DNA of 64,000 nt from Pseudarcicella hirudinis (GCF_900115665.1 NZ_FOXH01000003.1:124001-188000); one strand, 5' to 3'. Positions 1 through 9,761 are shown, counted from the stretch's first letter. Program-made: numbers and translations. The notes: generated by a model from the letters alone, not told the origin.

Positions 1-69
1 AACAAAATAATTCAGCTGATTAATCAGGAGATAGGAGAGGAAATGATCCGCGAAGTGATTTTTATTTAG
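1..69 (+). CDS. C-terminal tail of a DUF721/DciA-like protein (partial)
   Basis: An open frame enters from the left edge and ends at a TAG at 67-69, giving 22 residues that finish GEEMIREVIFI. The pattern of a Leu-Ile-Asn-rich helix, then Gly, then Glu-Val-Ile-Phe at the very C-terminus is what I know from Bacteroidetes DUF721 proteins, relatives of the DciA replicative-helicase loader. That family call rests on a very short stretch and is tentative. The gene converges on the minus-strand GT87-like gene, with only 30 bases between the stops. Confidence 0.45.
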   Translation, partial: NKIIQLINQEIGEEMIREVIFI

Positions 70-99
70 AAATTTGGTTAAAAGACGCTATTCCTTTCC

Positions 100-1275
100 T
101 TAGTCCAGCGTCTCTTGTTCCAGGCTTTCTGTTTTTAAAAGAATTTCCCAATGTAGTTTTAACCAGACAAAAAGTAATGGAATAACCATCAGAGCATATC
201 TGTTTATATATTCGTTTCTGATGAATTTTGGAAAAATATCCGTTGGAGAAAAGCTTGTGATGATTAATGCAAACCAAAGCAGAAATGTATCAAATGTGGT
301 TTTCTTACTTAAAATGTACCAGATGGCTACACCTACAAACCCAATCACCATTGTAGGAGATTCAGAACCTGTACTGGCTAATATCACAAAAAGCAATACA
401 GAGGCAAGTAATCTCATTTGAAATACCGGATTTTTAAATGCTCTGATTTTAAGATAAGAAGAGCCCAGAATCAATACCCCCGGAATGATAAAATAGAGAT
501 TTGAAAGACTACCGTCATTCAGAATTCTTCTGAAAAAACCCATCACACAAACATCCGTTCTCGTATTAAGCAGGTCAATGTTGAGGTCATTTTTATGTGC
601 CAGAACATTGTACCAGTCAGCATAGCATTGAAGTGTATAATCAATACCGACAAAAAACATGGGCGTAATAAAGAAGATGAATGCCCATAAAATAGAGTAT
701 GCTATGTATTTGACCTTATTTTCAGAGAAAAAGAAAAATGCCAGTCCGACGATACCATAAAGTTTTATCATTGTTCCCAACACCATAAAAGCGGTAGCGG
801 CAAACTCATTTTTTTTCTTCAGCTGCGTATAACTGAGAATAATCATAGCAGCCGAAATATTATGAAACTGAGTATTGAGCATAGCAGTAATGGAGCAATT
901 CAGCACAATCCAGCTAATAATAGCTTTATTCTTTTCAGAAACAGGTAACTGATAAATAGCATAAAGCAAGAACAATGAATTAATAATACTCCAGAGTGAA
1001 ACACCGATGATTGTAGGGAGAACAGCAAGCGGGGCAATTAAAATGGGGAAAATTGCTCCGTAAAGGAATAAGTCGAAATACTCTTTCGGGTATTCCAGAT
1101 AAAGATTTTTATGTTCTAAAAGATGCTTGAAACTGGTCTTAAAAATGATATAATTATTGATATGAGAATTGACTTCTCCCAGAGAATACTGTTTAAGCCC
1201 GATGATTAAGCCAGCTAAAAACCAAATAACAATAATATTTCGTTTGTTGAGGAAATGTTTGAAGTCGTAAGTCAT
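100..1275 (-). CDS. GT87-like (DUF2029) integral membrane glycosyltransferase
   Basis: The 391-residue protein is dominated by about ten hydrophobic helices, the first near residues 14-27. Short polar loops include a Tyr/Glu/Phe-rich stretch (about residues 57-68) followed by a Pro-rich hydrophobic segment, the layout of the GT87/DUF2029 family of polyprenyl-phosphate-dependent mannosyltransferase-like enzymes. The start codon lies two bases after the stop of the polysaccharide deacetylase gene, so it is the last cistron of a three-gene minus-strand operon with that gene and a GT2 gene. I infer a role in building or trimming an envelope glycan from a lipid-linked sugar donor. Substrate and acceptor are unknown. 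Confidence 0.7.
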   Translation of the reverse strand: MTYDFKHFLNKRNIIVIWFLAGLIIGLKQYSLGEVNSHINNYIIFKTSFKHLLEHKNLYLEYPKEYFDLFLYGAIFPILIAPLAVLPTIIGVSLWSIINSLFLLYAIYQLPVSEKNKAIISWIVLNCSITAMLNTQFHNISAAMIILSYTQLKKKNEFAATAFMVLGTMIKLYGIVGLAFFFFSENKVKYIAYSILWAFIFFITPMFFVGIDYTLQCYADWYNVLAHKNDLNIDLLNTRTDVCVMGFFRRILNDGSLSNLYFIIPGVLILGSSYLKIRAFKNPVFQMRLLASVLLFVILASTGSESPTMVIGFVGVAIWYILSKKTTFDTFLLWFALIITSFSPTDIFPKFIRNEYINRYALMVIPLLFVWLKLHWEILLKTESLEQETLD

Positions 1276-1277
1276 AA

Positions 1278-2048
1278 TTATTGAAATATTTTGGCGTATT
1301 CATTCATAGTAATAAACTCACCTTTATCCTTAAGCCAGCTGAGATAAGTTTCCAGCCTTTCCAAAAGCAGGCCTTTTGAGAATTTCTTTACATATCCGGG
1401 CATTTTATAGGCTGAAAGATCAGTAAATTCCCAGGGATGAAAATAAATGTTCAGAAAACCGTTTTCCTGCAAAGCATTTAAGGAAAGCATTTTGAACAAA
1501 GGCAGGGGGAAATTTTTAAAAGCCAGCCAGAAAAGGGGTATTCTTAAGGTAGGTGAAACGGAAGCCGGGATATTTAATACACCATTTTCGAAAAAAGGGG
1601 TCATCGGTTTGTCAAGATGATTATACCTTCCCGGAATATAAGTAGGGTTCAGGGATGAATTATAGACATATCCTGCTTTTAGTATATCCTCTTCTTCAAT
1701 GGGCATCATTCTGGCCATTCTGAAGCCCGTAATAGTTTGTCCGGTTATTTCTTCTAATACCTTTCTGGAACCCGCCAGATCAACTTTGGGGTCCATGCTG
1801 CCATGATACATACCATGTGAAGCGATTTCATGCTTTAAGGATAGTTCTTTGATAAGAGACTGATTATGCATGGCATACACTCCGGTTGTAAAAATCGTAG
1901 AAGTTACCTGTAATCTGTCCAGCATCTTTTGAAGAGCCAGTAACCCTTTGGTTGACACTTCAAGCTGTTCTTCCAGGGAAATATTATTGCCATATTCGAT
2001 TGCTGCATCAAATTCTTCAACATCGAAAGTAAGAAGTATTTTATTCAT
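1278..2048 (-). CDS. polysaccharide deacetylase family protein
   Basis: The 256-residue protein opens with LLTFDVEEF, whose Asp is the usual general base/metal ligand of NodB-type (carbohydrate esterase 4-like) deacetylases. The motif EIASHGMYHG supplies the HxxxH metal pair, and FHPWEF near residue 205 supplies the late catalytic His. No signal peptide is visible, so it probably acts in the cytoplasm on a lipid-linked or nucleotide-linked intermediate. It sits between a GT2 and a GT87-like gene, 41 and 2 bases away, as the middle gene of an envelope-glycan operon. The exact substrate cannot be read from the sequence. Confidence 0.85.
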   Translation of the reverse strand: MNKILLTFDVEEFDAAIEYGNNISLEEQLEVSTKGLLALQKMLDRLQVTSTIFTTGVYAMHNQSLIKELSLKHEIASHGMYHGSMDPKVDLAGSRKVLEEITGQTITGFRMARMMPIEEEDILKAGYVYNSSLNPTYIPGRYNHLDKPMTPFFENGVLNIPASVSPTLRIPLFWLAFKNFPLPLFKMLSLNALQENGFLNIYFHPWEFTDLSAYKMPGYVKKFSKGLLLERLETYLSWLKDKGEFITMNEYAKIFQ

Positions 2049-2089
2049 AGAACATAAGAGCTATTGCAATCGGTACTATACTGGATCGA

Positions 2090-2815
2090 TTATTCAGATT
2101 TGCTGAAAATCTGACTAAAATTAAGTAATTCTGCCTTGATCGTTTTCCAGCTCATTCTTGAAAAACTGATGCCATCTCTTACCTGAACCGGAATAGAAGC
2201 AATTTTTAAATCTTTTCTTCTGGAAGCCAGAACGAGAAATTCCATGTCGAAAAGAAAAGCATTGATGGTAGTTTTCAGAAAAACGACTTTACCGTTTCTG
2301 TTAAATCCTTTCAGGCCAGATTGTGTATCTTTTACAATTAATTTAGGGAAAAAGATATAATTCATATATTTCAGAGACAAAGAGAAAACTTTTCTCATGA
2401 AAGGAAGCTGTTCATAATAATGATTATCTCTTACCCCTACCACAATATCATAATTTCCCTTGCTTAATAACTCAAACATTTCCCAGGCGTTTTCCATCCG
2501 GTAAGGATAGTCGGCATCGGTATAGATGACGAGATCTGCTTTTGTTTCAGAAACAGCTTTCCGCAGGGCATAGCCTTTCCCCTGATTCTTCTCATAAGAA
2601 ACAAAGGTGAAATTCGGAATATTGGTATATAAAAAATCAATAGCAGATTGTTCAAGTCCTCTCTGAGAACCATCATTTACCACATAGACGCTTGTTTTAA
2701 CATCCCGGGGTATTCTGCTCATAAACTGATTATAATACAACAATAATTCCTTCTCCCAGTCGGCATGAGGATTATAACAAGGATGAACGATATCTAGACT
2801 CATAAGGTGAGACAA
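2090..2815 (-). CDS. family 2 glycosyltransferase (dolichol-phosphate-sugar synthase-like)
   Basis: The 241-residue protein is a compact GT-A domain: HPCYNP near the N-terminus, VVNDGS at about residues 46-51, the metal-binding YTDADYP at about 95-101, and DTQSGLKGF later in the fold. These are typical of dolichyl/polyprenyl-phosphate glucose or mannose synthases. It lacks a C-terminal membrane extension. As first gene of the operon it may make the polyprenyl-phosphate sugar donor that the GT87-like protein at the end of the operon would use. That coupling is inference from gene order and family biochemistry. The KirBac gene diverges from it across 80 bases. Confidence 0.85.
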   Translation of the reverse strand: MSHLMSLDIVHPCYNPHADWEKELLLYYNQFMSRIPRDVKTSVYVVNDGSQRGLEQSAIDFLYTNIPNFTFVSYEKNQGKGYALRKAVSETKADLVIYTDADYPYRMENAWEMFELLSKGNYDIVVGVRDNHYYEQLPFMRKVFSLSLKYMNYIFFPKLIVKDTQSGLKGFNRNGKVVFLKTTINAFLFDMEFLVLASRRKDLKIASIPVQVRDGISFSRMSWKTIKAELLNFSQIFSKSE

Positions 2816-2895
2816 ACTCGAAAGGATTATTGTTTAAAGAGAAACTTCTGCAAGTTACGAAAACCCTTTAATTTTATCTAAATTGCATCTCAATT

Positions 2896-3918
2896 ATGGC
2901 ATTATTGAAAAGACATATCAGACATCATAGCCTCGAAGAAGCCGAAAAAAGAAATGATATCGGCTTCGGGACTTTAGTAACGGATGTACCTACCCGGCTC
3001 ATTAACCGGGACGGTAGTTTTAATGTAAAGCGCCTTTCAGAAACTTTCTGGGGGAAGCTTAATTTATACAATCGCCTGATTACCATTAGCTGGCAGAAAT
3101 TCTTTCTTCTGGTGATCAGTTATTTCTTTATAACTAACCTGATCTTTGCACTGGCTTATGAGCTGATTGGCATTGAATATTTACATGGGATTGAGCTAAC
3201 AAATGAGTGGACAAAATTTTATGATGCTTATTTCTTCTCTGCTCAGACTTTAACCACAGTAGGTTACGGAAGAATAGCCCCTCATGGGTTCATTGCCAGT
3301 ACCGTCGCTTCTATTGAATCTTTATTGGGTTTGCTTACGTTTGCCCTGGCAACCGGGCTTCTTTATGCCAGGTTTTCAAGACCGGAAGCAAGAATCCTTT
3401 ACAGCAAAAATGCTTTAATTGCACCTTATCTTGATATTACCGGTTTAATGTTCAGAATTGTGAATGAAAGGCAGAACCAATTGATTGATGTTACGGTAGA
3501 GTTGGTTTTTACAATACTTGAGCAAACTCCGGAGGGCAAAAAGGTGAGAAAATACTACGGACTTCCGCTGGAGAGAAATAAAGTACAGTTTTTCCCTATG
3601 AACTGGACCATTGTGCATCCGATTATAGAGGAAAGTCCGGTGTTTGGAATGACCAGAGAGGATATGCTAAAAGGAGAAGCAGAACTATTTGTATTGATTA
3701 AAGCTACAGAAGATACATTTAATCAGTCGGTTCATTCACGCATGTCGTATCATGCAAAAGAAATGGTTTGGGGGGCAAAATATGAAAGTATGATTTGGGA
3801 GAAAAATGGTATGATTACCATGGATTTGTCAAAATTATCGGACATCAGAGAGGTGCCATTGACAAGTGAATATATTCCCGACGATAAATACGAAGAATCG
3901 GAAAAACAAGCGGATTGA
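2896..3918 (+). CDS. inward-rectifier K+ channel, KirBac type
   Basis: The 340-residue protein has an amphipathic N-terminal segment, a first membrane helix at about residues 67-90, a pore helix, the K+ selectivity filter TTVGYG at 120-125, a second membrane helix at about 134-158, and a soluble C-terminal domain of about 170 residues that matches the immunoglobulin-like Kir cytoplasmic domain (it includes LIDVTVELVF). Length and order fit prokaryotic Kir channels, which form tetramers and pass potassium. It stands alone, divergent from the GT2 gene and 121 bases ahead of the LD-carboxypeptidase gene. The C-terminus ends in an acidic/Lys tail. No ligand can be predicted. Confidence 0.92.
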   Translation: MALLKRHIRHHSLEEAEKRNDIGFGTLVTDVPTRLINRDGSFNVKRLSETFWGKLNLYNRLITISWQKFFLLVISYFFITNLIFALAYELIGIEYLHGIELTNEWTKFYDAYFFSAQTLTTVGYGRIAPHGFIASTVASIESLLGLLTFALATGLLYARFSRPEARILYSKNALIAPYLDITGLMFRIVNERQNQLIDVTVELVFTILEQTPEGKKVRKYYGLPLERNKVQFFPMNWTIVHPIIEESPVFGMTREDMLKGEAELFVLIKATEDTFNQSVHSRMSYHAKEMVWGAKYESMIWEKNGMITMDLSKLSDIREVPLTSEYIPDDKYEESEKQAD

Positions 3919-4039
3919 TTTTGTCTGATTTATAGGTTCATTTGTGCTGAAATACTTGCTTACCTGATTTTGAAGATATAACACACATTTTTAATAAGTT
4001 TCTTGAAATTAATTTTAAACTCTCTACAATATTAAAGCT

Positions 4040-4978
4040 ATGATACAGCCGAAAAACCTTCAAAAAGGAGATACCGTTGGTTTAATTGCAATGGCCTGGG
4101 AAGTGGATATGGAACTATTGAAACCTAGTATTCAAACCCTTGAAAGCTGGGGTCTGAATGTCGTTTTCGGGGAATCTCTCATCAGTAAATATCATCAGTT
4201 TGCCGGACCGGATGAAGTGCGGGCCGGTGATTTTCAAAAAATGCTTGATGATAAAAGTATTTCTGCCATTTTCTCTGTAAGAGGAGGTTATGGGAGTACA
4301 AGGATTCTTGACAGGCTGGACTTTAAAAAATTTAAAGCTAATCCCAAGTGGGTAATTGGTTTTTCAGATATTACAGCCGTCCATTGTCATCTTCATAATT
4401 TTGCTGTTGAAAGTATTCATGGACCGATGCCCAAAATATTTATGCAGGAAGGGGGAGAAGAGGCGCTGGAGAGCCTTCGAAAGCTGCTTTTCGGAGAACC
4501 GTTTATTTATCAGGTTGCCTCAAATCCGATGAACAGAACAGGAGAAGTCAGTGGTCTGATTGTGGGAGGAAATCTTGCAATGCTTTCACATGTTATCGGC
4601 TCGAATTCGGATATTAGCACAGATGGGAAGCTATTATTTCTTGAAGACGTAGGGGAATACCTTTATGCTGTTGACAGAATGATGATTCAATTGAAACGTT
4701 CCGGGAAGCTGAGAGGGCTAAAAGGATTAATTGTTGGTCAGTTTACAGAATTAAAAGATAATGAAACTCCTTTTGGTAAAACAGCCAATGAAATTATAGA
4801 AGACACAATTTCAGAATATGATTTTCCGGTATGCTATGATTTTCCTGTTGGTCATGTTCCTAATAATCTGGCAATTCCGTTTGGAAGGAAGGTTAATCTG
4901 AGTATTACAGAGCAGGAAGTTAAATTAACAGATGTGTCTTCAGAACCGGTTACTTTTTTTACTAAATTTAGATTTTAG
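4040..4978 (+). CDS. LD-carboxypeptidase (peptidase family S66)
   Basis: The 312-residue protein has the family S66 layout of LdcA/MccF: the nucleophile Ser109 in GFSD, Glu202 in FLEDVGEYLY and His272 in PVGHVPNN complete the expected Ser-Glu-His triad. The N-terminal RGGYGSTR loop is also conserved. LdcA-type enzymes remove the terminal D-Ala from murein tetrapeptides in the cytoplasm during peptidoglycan recycling; MccF relatives instead cleave microcin C, so the substrate is not certain. No signal peptide is seen. The next gene, yifB, starts 27 bases downstream and may be co-transcribed. Confidence 0.9.
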   Translation: MIQPKNLQKGDTVGLIAMAWEVDMELLKPSIQTLESWGLNVVFGESLISKYHQFAGPDEVRAGDFQKMLDDKSISAIFSVRGGYGSTRILDRLDFKKFKANPKWVIGFSDITAVHCHLHNFAVESIHGPMPKIFMQEGGEEALESLRKLLFGEPFIYQVASNPMNRTGEVSGLIVGGNLAMLSHVIGSNSDISTDGKLLFLEDVGEYLYAVDRMMIQLKRSGKLRGLKGLIVGQFTELKDNETPFGKTANEIIEDTISEYDFPVCYDFPVGHVPNNLAIPFGRKVNLSITEQEVKLTDVSSEPVTFFTKFRF

Positions 4979-5005
4979 TTTTCACCTTCTTAAAATTATA
5001 AAAAT

Positions 5006-6544
5006 ATGCTTGCGAAGACTTTTGGAAGTGCTGTTTATGGCGTAAATGCCACAATGATTACAATAGAGGTAAGTGTAGATCAGGGAAAACATTTCTTTAT
5101 GGTCGGATTACCTGATAGTGCTGTTAAGGAATCAGAGCAGAGGGTAGAAGCAGCCATCAAACATTATGATTATTTCTTTCCCCGCAGAAAGGTTGTTGTA
5201 AATTTAGCTCCCGCAGATATCCGGAAAGAAGGTTCAGCTTACGACTTACCCATTGCACTGTGTATTCTCCATGCTTCCGAACAAGCCGTTTTAAATGACC
5301 TGGAACGATATGTTATTATGGGCGAATTGGCTCTGGATGGGAAATTAAGGCCAATAAAAGGCGTCCTGCCTATTGCCATTGAGGCTAGAAAACAAGGATT
5401 TAAAGGTTTTATTCTTCCGAAAGAAAATGCCAATGAAGCCTCTATTGTTAATAACCTGGATATCATAGGAGTTGATAATATCATCGAAGCAATAGACTTT
5501 TTTGAAGGAAGAAAGAAAATAGAACCCCTTATTTCAGATACCAGAGATATCTTTTCAAATGCTCAGAATGACTACGATGTAGATTTTTCACATGTTCAGG
5601 GGCAGGAAAATATAAAAAGAGCACTGGAAATTGCCGCAGCGGGAGGACATAATGCGATTATGATCGGCCCTCCGGGGGCAGGCAAAACCATGCTGGCCAA
5701 AAGACTACCGACAATTTTGCCTCCATTAACCTTATACGAGGCCTTAGAAACCACTAAAATTCATTCAGTTGCAGGGAAACTGGGAGCAAAGGCTTCGCTA
5801 GTTTCCACAAGGCCTTACCGTTCTCCGCATCATACGATTTCCGATGCGGCTTTGGTGGGAGGAGGAAGTGTACCACAACCCGGTGAGATTTCTCTGGCAC
5901 ATAACGGGGTACTGTTCTTAGACGAACTCCCGGAGTTTAAAAGAACTGCACTGGAAGTAATGCGCCAACCTCTGGAGGAACATAAAGTCAGTATTTCAAG
6001 AGCAAGATGGGCTGTAGAATTTCCTTCAAACTTTATGCTTTTGGCAAGTATGAATCCATGTCCTTGCGGATATTATAACCATCCTGAAAAAGAATGTGTC
6101 TGCGGTCCGGGAGTGGTTCAGCGATATCTTAATAAAATTTCAGGGCCATTACTGGACAGAATTGATTTGCATGTGGAAGTTACGCCTGTCAATTTCGACC
6201 AGATGACTTCCAACCGTAAAACGGAAAGCAGTCAGGAAATAAGGGAAAGAGTTATTAAAGCCAGAGAAATTCAAACACGTAGGTTCAAAGATTTTCCTGA
6301 AATTCATTCGAATGCCATGATGCCATCACAAATGGTTAAAGAAATGTGCGAAATCGGAGATGTAGGAAGGTTACTGCTAAAAAGAGCAATGGAAAAACTT
6401 CAGTTATCCGCCAGAGCTTATGACAGGATACTGAGGGTTGCAAGAACAATTTCGGATCTGGCAGGTTCGGAAACAATTAAAACGGAACATCTGGCAGAGG
6501 CTATTCAATACAGAAGCCTGGATAGAGAAAACTGGGCCGGATAA
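5006..6544 (+). CDS. YifB/ComM family Mg-chelatase-like AAA+ ATPase
   Basis: The 512-residue protein has the full family layout: an N-terminal Lon-protease-like (S16-type) ChlI domain at about 20-140, the AAA+ Mg-chelatase domain with Walker A GPPGAGKT at about 220 and Walker B VLFLDELPEF at about 301, a Cys-rich patch (NPCPCGYY then CVCGPG) and the C-terminal Mg-chelatase-related domain with a sensor Arg. ComM in Haemophilus and Vibrio is a hexameric helicase that promotes branch migration during natural transformation; whether the Bacteroidetes protein does this is unproven. A comF-type gene is also in the window at 41032, but not linked. Confidence 0.92.
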   Translation: MLAKTFGSAVYGVNATMITIEVSVDQGKHFFMVGLPDSAVKESEQRVEAAIKHYDYFFPRRKVVVNLAPADIRKEGSAYDLPIALCILHASEQAVLNDLERYVIMGELALDGKLRPIKGVLPIAIEARKQGFKGFILPKENANEASIVNNLDIIGVDNIIEAIDFFEGRKKIEPLISDTRDIFSNAQNDYDVDFSHVQGQENIKRALEIAAAGGHNAIMIGPPGAGKTMLAKRLPTILPPLTLYEALETTKIHSVAGKLGAKASLVSTRPYRSPHHTISDAALVGGGSVPQPGEISLAHNGVLFLDELPEFKRTALEVMRQPLEEHKVSISRARWAVEFPSNFMLLASMNPCPCGYYNHPEKECVCGPGVVQRYLNKISGPLLDRIDLHVEVTPVNFDQMTSNRKTESSQEIRERVIKAREIQTRRFKDFPEIHSNAMMPSQMVKEMCEIGDVGRLLLKRAMEKLQLSARAYDRILRVARTISDLAGSETIKTEHLAEAIQYRSLDRENWAG

Positions 6545-6613
6545 AAGCAATAATGCTGAGAGGAACATTGAAATTATCCAAAAGTTCAACGGAATTGCTG
6601 AAAAGAATACGCT

Positions 6614-7711
6614 ATGAGAAAAATAATATTCCTGCTTTTTACAGCTAATCTGTGTTTTGGTCAGATTTCCATCACGGAAATTGATGCGGAAATGCAAAAG
6701 CATTTTCCGGAGAATCAACCCGGAGGAGCATTGGTTATTATAAAAAAGGGGAATGTTTTGTACAAAAAAGGCTTTGGACTTGCGAGTCTGACCACCGGAG
6801 AGAAAATCAATGCTTCTACCAACTTTCGGATGGCTTCCGTTTCGAAGCAGTTTACAGCCATGTGTATTCTTCTTCTGGAAAAGAAAAAACAATTATCATT
6901 CGATGATAATTTACTGAAATTTTTTCCGGATTTTAACAGAAAGGTAGGCTCAAAAGTAAAAATAAAGCACTTACTTACTCATTCTTCCGGAATCTGGGCT
7001 TATGAAGATTTACTTCCTGAAAACCTTAAAAATCAGATTCTTGATGAGGATGTGCTAAAATTTCTTCTGAAGAAAGACAGTACCTATTTTATACCGGGAA
7101 CAAAATTTCAGTATAGCAATTCCGGCTTTTGCCTTCTGGAACAAATTGTGAGGAAAGTGTCTGGAATACCTTATGCTTCGTTTATCCGGCAAAATATTTT
7201 TGCTCCATTAGGGATGAGCAATACAAGGATCTTTGAAGAAGGGAAATTAATTCCTGACAGGGCATTCGGATATGCCAGAAATGATAAGAATGAAATCATC
7301 CCATCGGATCAGAGCCTTACCAGTGCAACTAAAGGAGATGGATGTGTTTATACTTCTTTAAATGATTATCAGAAATGGTACGAAGCTTTAGTTTCTGATA
7401 AATTAGTTGATTTAAAAGCTGAGTTAAAAAAGATAGGTTTCAGCATAACCGGAACGAATAACAGCTTTTATGGACTTGGGTGGTTTTTTCGAACAGATGC
7501 GGATAAAAACCTTGAATTAAATCATACCGGAAGTACGTGCGGATTTAGTAATGTTGTTCAGATTATTCCTTCCAAAGGGTATATGATTGCTCTTTTTTCG
7601 AACATAGCCAATGACCATGAAGTATATTTTCAGCTTGAAAAAATATTGAAAAAGCAAGGGGTAGATCCTTCGCACAGTGATTTGAAAAGTATGCTGAATC
7701 TTACCAACTAA
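6614..7711 (+). CDS. exported serine hydrolase of the beta-lactamase/class C PBP family
   Basis: The 365-residue protein begins with a signal peptide (about residues 1-16, ending CFGQ). The class C catalytic motifs are all present: Ser75-Val-Ser-Lys78, Tyr167-Ser-Asn169 and His304-Thr-Gly306. The family includes AmpC lactamases, D-Ala-D-Ala peptidases and esterases; HTG in place of KTG is common among the esterase/peptidase members, so I would not call it a resistance enzyme. It most likely acts in the periplasm. It follows yifB by 69 bases, without an obvious terminator between them. Confidence 0.88.
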   Translation: MRKIIFLLFTANLCFGQISITEIDAEMQKHFPENQPGGALVIIKKGNVLYKKGFGLASLTTGEKINASTNFRMASVSKQFTAMCILLLEKKKQLSFDDNLLKFFPDFNRKVGSKVKIKHLLTHSSGIWAYEDLLPENLKNQILDEDVLKFLLKKDSTYFIPGTKFQYSNSGFCLLEQIVRKVSGIPYASFIRQNIFAPLGMSNTRIFEEGKLIPDRAFGYARNDKNEIIPSDQSLTSATKGDGCVYTSLNDYQKWYEALVSDKLVDLKAELKKIGFSITGTNNSFYGLGWFFRTDADKNLELNHTGSTCGFSNVVQIIPSKGYMIALFSNIANDHEVYFQLEKILKKQGVDPSHSDLKSMLNLTN

Positions 7712-7795
7712 GACGTATAAAGGTTGTTAATGATTGTTAACAGTATAATTTCAAAGAAATAACAACGTTTTCATCTAAACAAATAATTAAAAATT

Positions 7796-8503
7796 ATGAA
7801 ACAAGTAATCATTCTTTTTGCGGCTATGCTCGCAGGTGTTTTCAATGCAAATGCTCAGACAATGGATCACAAAGAACCTATCAAAAAAATAGAAGTAACA
7901 GGAAGTGCTGAACAGGAAGTTTTACCGGATAAAGTTTTTATTTCAATCTCTTTGAAAGAATATCAGAAAGACTCAAAAAACAAAGTGGATATTCTGGTAC
8001 TGGAACAACAGCTTCAGAAAGCAATAGCTGATGCAGGATTACCAAAGGAAAGCCTTAAAGTAGGAGATATTTCCGGATATCGTGAATGGTTTGGAAAGAA
8101 AAAGCCAACCAATTTTCTTGAAAGTAAAAACTATGTTTTAACGGTTGAAAATTTGTCTAAAATTGATGGCATTCTGAATAAAGTTGATGAAAAAGGAGTT
8201 GCATCTGTCGGAATTGACCACTTCGACTATTCAAAAATTGAGCAGCTTCGTAAAGAGGTGAAAATAAAAGCTCTTCAGGCAGCAAAAGAAAAGGCTAAAT
8301 ATCTGCTGGAAGGAATCGGAGAGCAGTTAGGTGAAGCCATTGAAATAATAGAAATCGATAATGGCTATATCCCTCAGCCAATGTATGCCAATGCCAGAAT
8401 GAAAGTATCGGCGGCAATGGAGGATGCGTCACAGGAAAGTACCGTTGACGTTCAAAAAATTAAGGTTCGCTTTGAAATTAAAGCCAGTTTTAAAATCAAA
8501 TAA
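7796..8503 (+). CDS. SIMPL (DUF541) domain periplasmic protein
   Basis: The 235-residue protein has a signal peptide ending near ANAQ (residue 21) and then a single SIMPL/DUF541 domain. Typical family features are the opening IEVTGSAEQEVLPDKV, the central LTVENLSKIDGILNKV segment, and a Lys/Ala-rich helix KALQAAKEKAKYLLEGIG. These proteins are secreted or periplasmic and form oligomeric cage-like assemblies in the Brucella homologue BP26; their biochemical role is unknown. It has its own downstream terminator at 8514-8552, so it is likely transcribed alone or as the end of the preceding unit. Confidence 0.88.
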   Translation: MKQVIILFAAMLAGVFNANAQTMDHKEPIKKIEVTGSAEQEVLPDKVFISISLKEYQKDSKNKVDILVLEQQLQKAIADAGLPKESLKVGDISGYREWFGKKKPTNFLESKNYVLTVENLSKIDGILNKVDEKGVASVGIDHFDYSKIEQLRKEVKIKALQAAKEKAKYLLEGIGEQLGEAIEIIEIDNGYIPQPMYANARMKVSAAMEDASQESTVDVQKIKVRFEIKASFKIK

Positions 8504-8513
8504 TTACAACAAG

Positions 8514-8552
8514 GGAAGGCCTCTGAATAAAAGGAGAAGCCTTCCTTTATTT
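8514..8552 (+). terminator. intrinsic terminator after the SIMPL gene
   Basis: A 7-bp stem GGAAGGC/GCCTTCC (8514-8520 with 8539-8545) is followed directly by a T-rich run, 11 bases after the stop codon. Confidence 0.8.
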
Positions 8553-8572
8553 TTTCATTAAACACCAGAGCT

Positions 8573-9607
8573 ATGTTGAAAAATATACTTTATCTGTTGA
8601 CAATAGCCATTTGCGGATTTACCGAAATTCATGCCCAAAACTCAAGAGGGGTCGATTTTCAGAAATTTGATGATATTCAGAAGGTTTTTGACCTTGCTAA
8701 AGCACAGAACAAGAATGTTTTTGTAGAAGCGTTTTCGCCCACCTGCCAGCATTGCGAAGCTTATATTCCTACATTCAGCAAAACAGAGGTTGGTAATTAT
8801 TATAACTCCGGTTTTATCAGTTATAAGCTGGATCTTACCCAGGATAAGTCGTTCAGGTTTCTGAATAAACATCATATCTGGATTCCGTCAACTCCTACAA
8901 TGATGTTTTTTGATGCCAATGAAAATCTTTTACATATAGTTCCCGCAGGAGACGAGCAGAATAATGAACAAGGGGTCATTCTTTTTGCCCGAAATGCACT
9001 GGATCCTGCCCAGAGGACCAGTTCTTATAAAGCCAGTTATGCAGCAGGGAACAGAGAGGTTAATTTCTTGTATAATTATGCTTTTGTAGCAAGAATGACT
9101 CAGGATACAACTGAAAATATTGAAGCAATGCGTGAATATGCCATTAAAGTTCCTGAGAGCCAATACAGCAGCCCCGGCAATTTCCTGATTTTGCAGAAGA
9201 TAGTCATGGATGATGAAAATCCTATGTTCAGGTATATGATCTCTCATTTGATTGAATTTAGTACTAAAAATGACCCGAAGCAGGTGAAACAGGCGGCAGA
9301 AAATATCATCATGTTTTCACTCTACAGCAGCAGAGGCAGAAAGTTTACGGAAGAAAAAAGGAAAGAAATGAAAGCTAATCTGGCAAAACTGGGAATTGAC
9401 GCAAAATCTATCGCAGGAAGGTTTGTGGTTTCTGATGTAAATTATGCTTTAGACCAGAAGGATGAAGAAAAAGCATTCAGATATATAAATGACTTTTATG
9501 AAAATAAGCCGATTCCAGTGAAAGAGGCTGATTTCTGGTGTAGTTTATTAAAAAGCAGAATCACTTCTCCGAAAACAGATAAGATTTGTAAAGCTGCCGG
9601 AAAATAG
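8573..9607 (+). CDS. exported thioredoxin-like protein
   Basis: The 344-residue protein has a signal peptide (residues 1-21, ending IHAQ) and an N-terminal thioredoxin fold with the redox motif Cys58-Gln-His-Cys61 in FSPTCQHCEAY, followed by the cis-Pro region IPSTPTMMFF at about residue 104. About 180 residues of alpha-helical sequence follow, with no motif I recognise. The arrangement resembles periplasmic thiol-disulfide proteins of Bacteroidetes (thioredoxin plus unannotated helical tail). A second exported thioredoxin-like gene lies 1.4 kb downstream. Substrates are unknown. Confidence 0.85.
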   Translation: MLKNILYLLTIAICGFTEIHAQNSRGVDFQKFDDIQKVFDLAKAQNKNVFVEAFSPTCQHCEAYIPTFSKTEVGNYYNSGFISYKLDLTQDKSFRFLNKHHIWIPSTPTMMFFDANENLLHIVPAGDEQNNEQGVILFARNALDPAQRTSSYKASYAAGNREVNFLYNYAFVARMTQDTTENIEAMREYAIKVPESQYSSPGNFLILQKIVMDDENPMFRYMISHLIEFSTKNDPKQVKQAAENIIMFSLYSSRGRKFTEEKRKEMKANLAKLGIDAKSIAGRFVVSDVNYALDQKDEEKAFRYINDFYENKPIPVKEADFWCSLLKSRITSPKTDKICKAAGK

Positions 9608-9761
9608 AGCAGTTTGCGGTAATTATCAGGATAGACCCCGTTGTTTCTCTTAAAGATAATCACTACTTTTCAGGTAATGAGAATGCCTGAAACAGAACAG
9701 GTATTTTCTATTGATTAACTATTTCAGGAATAGCATTTTAAAACCCCAAACAAATTTACCT

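Noticed and set aside
6614-7711. Antibiotic-resistance beta-lactamase
   Set aside because: Motifs fit the broad class C serine hydrolase family with HTG; there is no evidence for lactamase activity.
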